A DNA stretch of 64,000 nucleotides from Maribacter caenipelagi (GTDB lineage Bacteria > Bacteroidota > Bacteroidia > Flavobacteriales > Flavobacteriaceae): positions 372,001 to 436,000 of the forward strand of contig NZ_SNZW01000011.1 in NCBI RefSeq assembly GCF_004364175.1. The letters run 5' to 3'. The position numbers and the translations under genes were made by a program. A model generated the notes under the pieces. The model worked only from the letters and a program-made list of their open reading frames with translations. It made no database searches and had not been told where the DNA came from. Positions 24,601 through 32,494 of the stretch are shown in pieces (within the stretch, counting starts at the first letter, position 1; the number at the start of each line of letters is the position of its first letter).

Positions 24601-24990
24601 TTATTTCGCTTTGTTTGTCACTAATTGTAAAGCATCTTCTGTAGTGGAGCTTACTTTAGCGGTAGAAGGCATTGGTAGACTTTTAGCGTATAACGTCTCT
24701 AATATTTCAGTTTGTTCTCCTTCTTTAACCGTAATTTTTAGGTGCATTGGTTCATATCCTACGAATTGGACTAAGACATTATGCGTACCTGCAGCAATGT
24801 CGTTAAATTCAAAATTGCCTCTAAAATTTGTTTGTGTAGAAAGAGTGGCGTTGTCTATGCTTACTGAAGCCATAAGTAATGGTTCATTAAAAAACTCGCC
24901 GTCTAAAATTTTACCTTTAATAGAACTGGTCTCCTGTGCAAAAGACAAAGAGCAAATCATTAAAGCGAATAGAATATATAATTTTTTCAT
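24601..24990 (-). CDS. Solitary carboxypeptidase-regulatory-like domain protein, exported
   Basis: This 129-residue protein has a signal peptide (LYILFALMICSLSFA) followed by one CarboxypepD_reg-like beta-sandwich: SSIKGKILDGEFFNEPLLMA, FRGNFEFNDIAAGTHNV and VQFVGYEPMHLKI. A short C-terminal tail follows. The domain is the one that normally starts SusC-like TonB receptors, but no plug or barrel follows here. It may be a stand-alone periplasmic domain or the remnant of a receptor; the clean frame and native stop favour the former. Its upstream region has the same AAGGTTA tandem repeat as the PiT gene, so phosphate control is likely. A weak -7 box TTTCTTTG (25008-25015, minus) is present. Confidence 0.72.
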   Translation of the reverse strand: MKKLYILFALMICSLSFAQETSSIKGKILDGEFFNEPLLMASVSIDNATLSTQTNFRGNFEFNDIAAGTHNVLVQFVGYEPMHLKITVKEGEQTEILETLYAKSLPMPSTAKVSSTTEDALQLVTNKAK

Positions 24991-25022
24991 GTGTTAAATA
25001 ACTTACACAAAGAAAACAACCC

Positions 25023-25040
25023 AAGGTTAAGATAAGGTTA
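25023..25040 (-). promoter_or_regulatory. PHO-box-like direct repeat upstream of the solitary domain protein
   Basis: AAGGTTA is at 25023-25029 and 25034-25040 with the spacer AGAT, an 11-base period identical to that before the PiT gene. Degenerate copies continue at 25044-25050 and a further AAGGTTAAGGTT at 25067-25078. The distance to the -7-like box is one 11-base unit shorter than at the PiT promoter, so helical phase is kept. Confidence 0.55.
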
Positions 25041-25163
25041 CCTAAGGATTATTAATACATGTTTTAAAGGTTAAGGTTCTAGTACATAATAAATTAGTCT
25101 AATTTATACTTTCGGCATCAAAATGAGCAAATGCTGTATCTTGCACGCTTTAAAATAACGAAC

Positions 25164-26507
25164 ATGAATTGGGAGCAATTACTTTCTTTACGAAGACAAG
25201 GCGATAAAAATAAGAGGTTACGAAATGAACAAGATGAAACTCGTTTAGGTTTCGATGTTGATTATGATCGTATTATATTTTCATCTGCCTTTAGAAGTCT
25301 TCAAGATAAGACCCAGGTCATACCGCTTTCAAAAACCGATTTTGTCCACACCAGACTAACCCATAGTCTTGAAGTTTCTGTTGTGGGTAGAAGTTTAGGT
25401 AGATTGGCGGGAAAAAAAATAATAGAGAAACACCCGTATCTAAAAGAGGTTCATGGGTATCAATTCAATGATTTTGGGGGTATTGTAGCTGCAGCAGCTT
25501 TGGCCCATGATATTGGTAACCCGCCTTTTGGACACAGTGGAGAAAAAGCCATAGGCGAATATTTTAAAACCGGAAACGGATTGAAATTTAAGGATCTACT
25601 TTCTGAAGTGGAATACCAGGATATTATTGATTTTGAAGGTAATGCTAACGGATTTCGATTAATGACCCAAGATAGGGCAGGAGTTTCTGGCGGACTCCGT
25701 CTTAGCTATGCCACTTTGGGTGCTTTTATGAAATACCCTAAAGAGTCGTTGCCTAAAAAACCAAGTAACCATATCTGTGATAAGAAGTTCGGATTCTTTC
25801 AAAGTGAAAAACATATTTTTGATGAAGTAGCCCAAGATTTAGGACTGCCGATGAGAAGTAAAGACGGCACCATTTCTTATGGTAGGCACCCATTGACATT
25901 TTTGGTCGAAGCTGCAGATGACATTTGTTATACTATAATTGATTTCGAAGATGGCATTAACCTAGGTCTTATATCTGAAGATTATGCTTTAGAATATCTG
26001 ATAAAACTAGTTAAGGATACCATAAATACCAAGAAGTATAATTCTTTGGAGTATATGGAAGATAGGCTTAGTTACTTACGAGCCTTAGCGATTAATACAC
26101 TTATACAAGATGCAGTTTCTATATTTATCGCAAATGAAGAAAGTATCTTAAACGGCACTTTTGAGGTGTCTTTAATGGATAAAAGTGGATTTAAAGCACA
26201 AATTGAAGATATTATAAGCCTAAGTATTCAGAAAATCTATCAATCTCAAGAAGTGGTAGAAAAAGAAATCGCCGGTTATACCATAATTTCTGATATTCTA
26301 GACGTTTACATCGATGCTTTAATTGGCAAGAAAAACAATGCGGCATCTAATTATCATAAACTGATTTTGCGAACCTTGCCTGGTTTATATCAGCAAACCA
26401 ATACTTCGCTTTACCAAATAGTATTGAATACTTGTTGCTACGTTGCTAGCCTATCTGATAGTGCAGCGGTACATATTCACAATAAGATAAAGGGAAGGCA
26501 GCTTTAG
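25164..26507 (+). CDS. dgt: Deoxyguanosinetriphosphate triphosphohydrolase family protein (dGTPase)
   Basis: This protein of about 447 residues hydrolyses dGTP (or other dNTPs) to the nucleoside and triphosphate. It has the HD-domain metal ligands in HTRLTHSLE and ALAHDIGNPPFGHSGE and a later Asp in EAADDICYTIIDFEDG. I place the start at 25164 (MNWEQLLSLRRQGDKNKR). An upstream in-frame ATG at 25131 precedes the -7-like box TATCTTGC at 25137-25144, and so would lie before the transcription start. The stop overlaps the convergent DUF3078 gene by 4 bases. Confidence 0.93.
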   Translation: MNWEQLLSLRRQGDKNKRLRNEQDETRLGFDVDYDRIIFSSAFRSLQDKTQVIPLSKTDFVHTRLTHSLEVSVVGRSLGRLAGKKIIEKHPYLKEVHGYQFNDFGGIVAAAALAHDIGNPPFGHSGEKAIGEYFKTGNGLKFKDLLSEVEYQDIIDFEGNANGFRLMTQDRAGVSGGLRLSYATLGAFMKYPKESLPKKPSNHICDKKFGFFQSEKHIFDEVAQDLGLPMRSKDGTISYGRHPLTFLVEAADDICYTIIDFEDGINLGLISEDYALEYLIKLVKDTINTKKYNSLEYMEDRLSYLRALAINTLIQDAVSIFIANEESILNGTFEVSLMDKSGFKAQIEDIISLSIQKIYQSQEVVEKEIAGYTIISDILDVYIDALIGKKNNAASNYHKLILRTLPGLYQQTNTSLYQIVLNTCCYVASLSDSAAVHIHNKIKGRQL

Positions 26508-27622
26508 AAGCCGTAGAGGATACCTACGCCTAGTACTTGCTTAAACTGTATTTTTGGCACACCAGGGTTTACTATGGTGCCGTTATCGTTTTTGACCACA
26601 TCAAAAAGAATATCGTCATCATAAATCATTTGTGTGCCTAAGCTTGTACTTATAAATTTATTTACTTTCATGTTAAGTGTAAGTTCCCAGTCAACATCAA
26701 TGTTACCAAAGCTTTTTATATAATCTGTGTACAGATTAAGTCTGCTTTTTAATTCAATATTATCAGCAACGGTATAATTGAAATTGTTGGTAATAAGTAT
26801 ACCGATTTCCAATAAATGATTTTCTCCGGGAGTAAGAACATTGCCTTCTGCATCTAAAATAGCTTCTTGAACACCAAAAGATCCATTGTCAGCTAAATCT
26901 TGGTCTAGTACAAAAGTTGATTTCTGGGTTAATGGAGATAGGTAAAGGTTGAACTTTTCATCTTTACTGATATACGATGTACCCGCACCAAACAGTAAAT
27001 AGCCAGGTGCCATAAATCTTGAAATTGGTGTATCTCTATCAGGGTACTTGTAACCGTTAGAGAATTGTGTGTTAAAATTCAGCTGTACGGAATAAAACCA
27101 TCTACTATCATTATCTTTCTTAAAACCTAAGTTTGAACTTAAACGAATAACATCTTCAGTTTTTCTAAGCTTACGTCCTTCTTGTGCATTTAATCCGTAT
27201 CGTAATTCTAGGTTATTATCCCATTGAAAACTGCTAAATTTATATTTTCGCGCAAACTTTAAAAATCCCAAACCACTAACGGCATTATCACCACCCGCGT
27301 TCCAGTTTATAAAAGCTACTTCGCTAATATTAATACCAAAGCTGTTTTCTGTTTCCCAAAAAGACGGTACTCGAAAACGTTGAAAACCTTTCTGAAGAGT
27401 TTTTGTTTTTTTAAAATCAATATTGGGTATTTGTAGATTTACATCTTTTCTTGGTGAGTAAATTTTATCTACCGTTCTACGAATTACGATGGTATCTACT
27501 GCGACACTATCTACAGTAACGCTATCTACTATAATGGGTGCCGGTATCGAATCTTGACCAAACGAAAGTGATGTTACCAAAAGAAGTAACAGAAATAAGA
27601 ATTTAAACGATTTTGAAGCCAT
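26504..27622 (-). CDS. DUF3078 exported beta-barrel-like protein
   Basis: This 372-residue protein has a signal peptide (FKFLFLLLLLVTSLSFG), a Val/Asp/Thr-rich linker, and then the DUF3078 region with FWETENSFGINISEVAFINWNAGG (here cut to the key part) and NNLELRYGLNAQEG. Alternating amphipathic strands run to a terminal VLGVGILYGF, an outer-membrane barrel pattern. The role of DUF3078 is unknown. The gene starts 5 bases after dxs and is presumably its operon partner, although no functional link to isoprenoid synthesis is evident. Confidence 0.85.
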   Translation of the reverse strand: MASKSFKFLFLLLLLVTSLSFGQDSIPAPIIVDSVTVDSVAVDTIVIRRTVDKIYSPRKDVNLQIPNIDFKKTKTLQKGFQRFRVPSFWETENSFGINISEVAFINWNAGGDNAVSGLGFLKFARKYKFSSFQWDNNLELRYGLNAQEGRKLRKTEDVIRLSSNLGFKKDNDSRWFYSVQLNFNTQFSNGYKYPDRDTPISRFMAPGYLLFGAGTSYISKDEKFNLYLSPLTQKSTFVLDQDLADNGSFGVQEAILDAEGNVLTPGENHLLEIGILITNNFNYTVADNIELKSRLNLYTDYIKSFGNIDVDWELTLNMKVNKFISTSLGTQMIYDDDILFDVVKNDNGTIVNPGVPKIQFKQVLGVGILYGF

Positions 27623-27627
27623 TATAT

Positions 27628-29394
27628 TTATAGAAATTGTTGTACATATTGTTTTACGGACATCTTATCTATCCCTGCTTTTATATACAATTTTTCGGTA
27701 GCACCGTGTGTAAGAAAGGCATCAGGAATGCCAAATATCTTAATTATTTTATGGATTCCAATATTATTTGCAAATTCTAACAAACCACTCCCAAATCCGC
27801 CAATTGCTGAACCATCTTCTAATGTGATGATATGATCGAATTTCTGAAGTATCTCTTCTAGTAAGTTTGCATCTAAAGGTTTTATAAATGGGAAGTTATA
27901 ATGGGCGATTGCAGGGTTGTTATCGAATTCATTTATTAGTTCAGAAATCATGTTTCCAATCGGCCCTGTGCTTAGAATAGCAATTTTATTCCCTTCTTTT
28001 AAAAGTTGCCCATCTCCTATATTAATATTTTTCATTGGAATTTGCCAGTTCAATTCGTTTCCACGTCCACGTGGATATCTTATAGCAATAGGATGGTCTA
28101 AACCTAACTGAGCAGTGAACATGATGTTTCTGAGCTCTATTTCATTTAAAGGAGAACAAACGATTAGGTTAGGTATACATCTTAAATATGAAATATCGAA
28201 GACACCGTGATGCGTTGGTCCGTCTTCACCTACTAAACCTGCACGATCTAAACAGAAGATAACGGGTAGATTTTGTATAGCTACATCGTGTATGACTTGA
28301 TCGTAAGCTCGTTGTAAAAAAGTAGAATAAATATTACAGAATACTATTAAACCATCAGTTGCCATACCTGCAGCCATGGTTACCGCATGCTGTTCGGCAA
28401 TACCAACATCGAAAGCTCGATCCGGAATAGCCTCCATCATAAATTTTAAAGAACTACCTGTGGGCATAGCAGGAGTAATCCCTACTATTTTTTTATTTTT
28501 TAATGCAAGTTCCACTAAAGTCTTACCGAACACATCTTGAAACTTAGGCGGTTCGATAGTATTAGTTTTCTTTTGTAATTCACCAGTTTGTTTATTGAAC
28601 TTACCAGGCGCATGGTAGGTTACTTGATTTTCTTCTGCCTTTTGCAACCCTTTGCCCTTGGTGGTGATTACGTGTAGTAATTTAGGACCTTCAATATTCT
28701 TTAGACGTTCCAATTCTTTTACCAAAACAGGCAAGTCATGACCGTCTACAGGACCAGTGTAATCAAAATTAAGACACTCGAAAATATTCTCTTCTTTTGC
28801 GGTTCCTGTTTTTACATTGGTGAGGTATTTTTTTAATGCACCTACACTTGGGTCTATACCCATGGCATTGTCATTAAGCACAACAAGAATATTCGCATTG
28901 GTTACCCCTGCATGATTTAAGCCTTCAAATGCCATACCGCTGGCAATAGATGCATCACCAATAACGGCAATGTGTTGTCGTCGTAATTTTCCTTGTAATT
29001 GTGCGGCCAAAGCCATACCTAACAAAGCTGAAATAGAGGTAGAGCTATGACCAGTGCCAAAAGCATCATACTCGCTTTCTTGCATTTTAGGAAATCCACT
29101 TATACCACCTAATTGCCTATTGGTATCAAAAACATCTTTTCTGCCGGTCAGTATTTTATGGCCGTAAGCTTGGTGACCAACATCCCAAATAAGTTTGTCT
29201 ACTGGTGTGTTGAAAACATGATGCAGTGCAATAGTCAATTCTATAACACCTAAACTAGCACCCAAATGACCTTCTTTAACCGATACAATATCAATAATGA
29301 ACTCACGTAATTCGATAGCCAGACGCTCTAAATCTTTTATAGTTAAAGTTTTTAGGTCGTTAGGTGATTTGATATGTTCGAGAATCGATTTCAA
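27628..29394 (-). CDS. dxs: 1-deoxy-D-xylulose-5-phosphate synthase
   Basis: This 588-residue thiamine-diphosphate enzyme joins pyruvate and glyceraldehyde 3-phosphate, the first step of the MEP isoprenoid pathway. Motifs are DVGHQAYGHKILTGR, the TPP site GDASIASGMAFEGLNHAG to NDNAMGI, the pyrimidine-domain DVGIAEQHAVTMAAGMA and the transketolase C-terminal LEDGSAIGGFGSG. It is slightly shorter than many Dxs proteins (about 620) but complete. A perfect -7 box TATTTTTG lies on the minus strand at 29415-29422, inside the divergent promoter region shared with tadA. It would supply precursors for the polyprenyl synthase and crtY genes at 56-58 kb. Confidence 0.96.
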   Translation of the reverse strand: MKSILEHIKSPNDLKTLTIKDLERLAIELREFIIDIVSVKEGHLGASLGVIELTIALHHVFNTPVDKLIWDVGHQAYGHKILTGRKDVFDTNRQLGGISGFPKMQESEYDAFGTGHSSTSISALLGMALAAQLQGKLRRQHIAVIGDASIASGMAFEGLNHAGVTNANILVVLNDNAMGIDPSVGALKKYLTNVKTGTAKEENIFECLNFDYTGPVDGHDLPVLVKELERLKNIEGPKLLHVITTKGKGLQKAEENQVTYHAPGKFNKQTGELQKKTNTIEPPKFQDVFGKTLVELALKNKKIVGITPAMPTGSSLKFMMEAIPDRAFDVGIAEQHAVTMAAGMATDGLIVFCNIYSTFLQRAYDQVIHDVAIQNLPVIFCLDRAGLVGEDGPTHHGVFDISYLRCIPNLIVCSPLNEIELRNIMFTAQLGLDHPIAIRYPRGRGNELNWQIPMKNINIGDGQLLKEGNKIAILSTGPIGNMISELINEFDNNPAIAHYNFPFIKPLDANLLEEILQKFDHIITLEDGSAIGGFGSGLLEFANNIGIHKIIKIFGIPDAFLTHGATEKLYIKAGIDKMSVKQYVQQFL

Positions 29395-29445
29395 ATTGTG
29401 CGTTATAATGGGAACAAAAATACTTTTTTAAAAATGAAACTATCG

Positions 29446-29453
29446 TATTTTTG
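29446..29453 (+). promoter_or_regulatory. -7 element of tadA, very close to the start codon
   Basis: TATTTTTG matches TAnnTTTG exactly and ends five bases before the tadA ATG (29459). Transcription would begin at or next to the start codon, so the mRNA would be leaderless or nearly so. No obvious -33 TTG is present. Confidence 0.5.
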
Positions 29454-29458
29454 AAGCT

Positions 29459-29902
29459 ATGGTTTTACCTTACGATGATACTTATTTTATGAAAAAGGCA
29501 CTTCAAGAAGCAGTATATGCTCTTGAAGCTGGTGAAGTGCCTGTAGGCGCTGTAATTGTAGTGCAAGACAGGATTATTGCAAGAGCTCATAATTTGACCG
29601 AAAAATTGAATGATGTTACGGCACATGCAGAAATGCAAGCCATAACATCTGCAGCTAATTTTTTAGGTGGAAAGTATTTAAAAGACTGTACGTTGTATGT
29701 AACCTTAGAGCCTTGCCAAATGTGTGCTGGTGCTTTGTATTGGAGCCAGATCGGTAAAATCGTTTATGGCGCTACAGATGAACAACGTGGTTGCGGAGTT
29801 ATGGGAACAAAACTTCACCCTAAAACCAAAATATCTGGAGGTGTTTTAGAAGATGAAGCTGCACGTTTGTTGCTACAGTTTTTTGCAAAAAAAAGAAAAT
29901 AG
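29459..29902 (+). CDS. tadA: tRNA-specific adenosine deaminase family nucleoside deaminase
   Basis: This 147-residue enzyme has the cytidine-deaminase-like zinc site: HAE in VTAHAEMQAI and PCxxC in LEPCQMCAGALYWSQ. With FMKKALQEAVYALEAGEVPVGAVIV at the N-terminus it matches TadA, which converts A34 to inosine in tRNA-Arg. Related guanine deaminases share the fold, but the ALxEA start and the overall length favour TadA. The chosen ATG at 29459 is just 5 bases past a perfect -7 box; a second ATG at 29489 (MKKALQ) would give a short leader but remove conserved residues. A small hairpin follows at 29934-29951. Confidence 0.9.
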   Translation: MVLPYDDTYFMKKALQEAVYALEAGEVPVGAVIVVQDRIIARAHNLTEKLNDVTAHAEMQAITSAANFLGGKYLKDCTLYVTLEPCQMCAGALYWSQIGKIVYGATDEQRGCGVMGTKLHPKTKISGGVLEDEAARLLLQFFAKKRK

Positions 29903-29933
29903 CAGTTTAGTTTAGAATAAATAACCACGCGAA

Positions 29934-29963
29934 AGCGTGGTCATCTAATTTTTTAAAAGAGAA
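29934..29963 (+). terminator. Probable terminator of tadA
   Basis: The 7-bp stem ACCACGC / GCGTGGT (29934-29940 with 29945-29951) closes a GAAA tetraloop. A T tract follows only after 8 more bases, so termination may be partial. It lies in the convergent gap between tadA and the cold-shock gene. Confidence 0.6.
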
Positions 29964-29966
29964 ATA

Positions 29967-30158
29967 TTATAATACCTGCACTTGCCCGGCAACCGTACCT
30001 TTTCTTCCTTCTTCCTCTTCATAGCTCACTTTATCACCTTCTCTAATTTCGGTGCCATGTAAAGCGGTGGCGTGAACAAAAATATCTTTTCCAGTTTCTT
30101 CATTGGTTATAAATCCATAACCCTTAGATTCATTGTAAAATTTGACGGTACCAATCAT
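29967..30158 (-). CDS. Cold-shock domain protein (CspA family)
   Basis: This 63-residue single OB-fold protein has the RNA-binding motifs RNP1 (KGYGFI) and RNP2 (DIFVHA) and the typical opening GTVKFYNESKG. Such proteins melt RNA structures as chaperones or antiterminators. It lies 67 bases downstream of an 89-residue membrane protein on the same strand. No long cold-shock type 5' leader is evident, so induction by cold is not implied by the sequence. Confidence 0.95.
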   Translation of the reverse strand: MIGTVKFYNESKGYGFITNEETGKDIFVHATALHGTEIREGDKVSYEEEEGRKGTVAGQVQVL

Positions 30159-30225
30159 TGTATTGAAATTTTAATATTAACATTCTAATTTAATATATTT
30201 TTGCTTTGATTGGTAGTGAAACGGA

Positions 30226-30495
30226 TTATAAATTTTTCGGAGTATCTTGATTATCAGTGTTTCTAGGCTTTTTTCCTTGCATTTTTCGCACATTCTCATC
30301 AGTAAGCATGTAGTCATTGAATTTTTTACCCTTACTTTCTTTTATTAGAAAAAGTGGCATTGCAAGTAAAAACAATCCTAAGGTTCCTGACCCTATATAT
30401 TTATGTGATAGCGCTTCTTGACCGGCATCTAAACTAAATCCGTAAATAATCAGTCCCAGGGAAATTAAGACTATGATGGTTATAATGTATTTCAT
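30226..30495 (-). CDS. Small two-helix membrane protein, unknown
   Basis: This 89-residue protein has two hydrophobic helices, YIITIIVLISLGLIIYGFS (about residues 3-21) and YIGSGTLGLFLLAMPLFLI (about 33-51). A basic, polar C-terminal tail follows, including DYMLTDENVRKMQG. The layout suggests both ends in the cytosol. I cannot name a function. It sits 34 bases downstream of the ClC gene and upstream of the cold-shock gene, all on the minus strand. Confidence 0.75.
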   Translation of the reverse strand: MKYIITIIVLISLGLIIYGFSLDAGQEALSHKYIGSGTLGLFLLAMPLFLIKESKGKKFNDYMLTDENVRKMQGKKPRNTDNQDTPKNL

Positions 30496-30529
30496 GTCTG
30501 AATTTTTTTCGTCAGTTTTATTGCTTGAA

Positions 30530-32314
30530 TTATTTTGTAAATCTAATTAGCTCTCTTCTATAGGCGGTCAACAGTTTTGATTTCGACACAAAGCCCATGT
30601 ACTTTCCATTCTTGACCACGGGTAAATTCCATGCTCCGCTATCTTGAAATTTCTGCATTACAATTTGCATACTATCCAGTCCGTAATAAATATGATCTGG
30701 GGCTTTATGAGTAAATGTCTCCACCTTTGTGGTGTTATAAAGTTTGGTGTCGAACATAAACTCCCGTATATCGTCCAATAGAATTATACCTAAAAATTTT
30801 TGATTGGTATCCACTACAGGAAAAATATTTCGAGCAGATTTTGCGACGGAATCATGTAGCATTTCACCTAAGGTCATATCTGGGTGTACGGTTTTAAAGT
30901 TGGTTTCTATTACAGTATCCAAATCCATAAGGGTAAGTACTGCTTGATCTTTATTATGGGTTAATAGATCTCCACTTTCTGCCAATTCTCTTGTATAAAT
31001 GGTGTAATCAACGGTGTTTTTTGTGATGATATAAGATATGGATGCCGTTATCATCAAAGGTACAAATAGGGCATAACCACCTGTAATTTCAGCAATAAGG
31101 AAAATAGCCGTTAGGGGAGCATGCTGTACACCGGCAATAAGACCTGCCATTCCTATTAAAGTGAAGTTGCTTTCAGATACCGAAAACCCTAACCCGGAGT
31201 TGTTTATCAGTTTTGCCACTACATTACCTAAAGCACTACCCATAACCATTGTGGGAATAAAAATTCCCCCTGCTCCACCTGCTGCCAGTGTTGTGGTCAT
31301 TGCTACCGCCTTGAAAATAGTAATACCTACCAAAAGTGCTATTACTACCCAAATATTATCCATGTAGGCGTCAAATGGAGTTTTGCCCAGCGCTTTTATA
31401 TGATCACCTATTAAAAGGTCGTTAATGAATGAAAAACCTTCACCATACAACGGAGGGATCATATACAACATGATACCAATAGCTAGACCACCCACTAGTA
31501 ATCGATATTTGGGACTTTTCAATGGTTTAAAAAGATTAATAATACCAAAGTACATCTTGGTAAAGTAAATAGAGGCTATGGCAGTGCCAACTCCTAAAAC
31601 TATATAAAACAAGGTGTCTTTAACTTCAAAAGGTTCAGTAATAGAAAAGTTGAAAAGTACCTCGTTGCCCATAAAAAAATAGGAGGTAAGTACACCGCTG
31701 ATAGAAGCTAATAAAAGCGGTAGCATAGAAATCATGGTAAGATCTAAACTAAAAACTTCAACGGCAAAAATGATGGCCGCAATCGGTGACTGAAATATAG
31801 ATGAAATCGCACCTGCCGATGCGCAGGCAATTAATAAAGAACGGGTTTTGCTATTAATATGAAAAAGTCTACCTAAATTAGAGCTAATAGCTGCACCTGT
31901 AGCCACTGCGGGACCAAGTAAACCTACAGAACCACCAAAACCAACGGTCAACGGAGCTATGATTAATTGGGTATATACCTGTTTTACATCTATGCGCCCC
32001 TTATTTTTTGAAAGTGAAAATAGAATGGAAGAAACAGCATGTTTTAACTTCTCTTTATGCACATATTTTACATATAGATACACTAATGTTAAACCAATAA
32101 TTGGGAGAATGAAATACAGTTGATTACTGGAGAATATGATCCCTTTTTCAAGAGAAGCTTCAATAAAGTAGGTGATATTCTTAAGGGTTACCGACGCCAA
32201 ACCTGCTAAAAGACCTACAACTACACTTAAAATGTAAATAAAGGTTTTTTGAGAGATATGTTTATATCTCCATTTGTAAATGCTTTTTAAAATTTTATTC
32301 CTTTGGATGGGCAT
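30530..32314 (-). CDS. ClC-family chloride channel/transporter with C-terminal CBS pair, gating glutamate absent
   Basis: This 594-residue protein has about ten to twelve membrane helices followed by two CBS domains (about residues 460-590; PVVDTNQKFLGIILLDDI and LPVVKNGKYMGFVSKSKLL). The helix-N region GGAGGIFIPTMVMGSALG is canonical. In the helix-F motif, usually GREGP or GLEGP, this protein has VGLLGPAVATG. The external gating glutamate (Glu148 of the E. coli exchanger) is therefore leucine, near residue 132. That change normally uncouples proton exchange, so this may be a passive channel or have another substrate. A TACCTTTG -7 box lies on the minus strand at 32341-32348. Confidence 0.92.
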   Translation of the reverse strand: MPIQRNKILKSIYKWRYKHISQKTFIYILSVVVGLLAGLASVTLKNITYFIEASLEKGIIFSSNQLYFILPIIGLTLVYLYVKYVHKEKLKHAVSSILFSLSKNKGRIDVKQVYTQLIIAPLTVGFGGSVGLLGPAVATGAAISSNLGRLFHINSKTRSLLIACASAGAISSIFQSPIAAIIFAVEVFSLDLTMISMLPLLLASISGVLTSYFFMGNEVLFNFSITEPFEVKDTLFYIVLGVGTAIASIYFTKMYFGIINLFKPLKSPKYRLLVGGLAIGIMLYMIPPLYGEGFSFINDLLIGDHIKALGKTPFDAYMDNIWVVIALLVGITIFKAVAMTTTLAAGGAGGIFIPTMVMGSALGNVVAKLINNSGLGFSVSESNFTLIGMAGLIAGVQHAPLTAIFLIAEITGGYALFVPLMITASISYIITKNTVDYTIYTRELAESGDLLTHNKDQAVLTLMDLDTVIETNFKTVHPDMTLGEMLHDSVAKSARNIFPVVDTNQKFLGIILLDDIREFMFDTKLYNTTKVETFTHKAPDHIYYGLDSMQIVMQKFQDSGAWNLPVVKNGKYMGFVSKSKLLTAYRRELIRFTK

Positions 32315-32442
32315 GGTTGAGCCATATCAGTGATAGGGTTCAAAGGTATTTAATTACTTGCTATGATTTCGGTTTTAAGTTCTTCTAAATCTTCAAGGTT
32401 TGTTTTATGTAAAGTTTCCATTGTTCAAGAATCCATAGTTAA

Positions 32443-32475
32443 AAAAATATCCTGCTCAGAGGCAGGATTTTTTTT
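32443..32475. terminator. Bidirectional terminator downstream of aspS
   Basis: The 7-bp stem ATCCTGC / GCAGGAT (32449-32455 with 32462-32468) has an A run to the left and a T run to the right, so it works on both strands. It separates aspS from the ClC gene. Confidence 0.8.
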
Positions 32476-32494
32476 ATGATTTGATCAAGATTTA

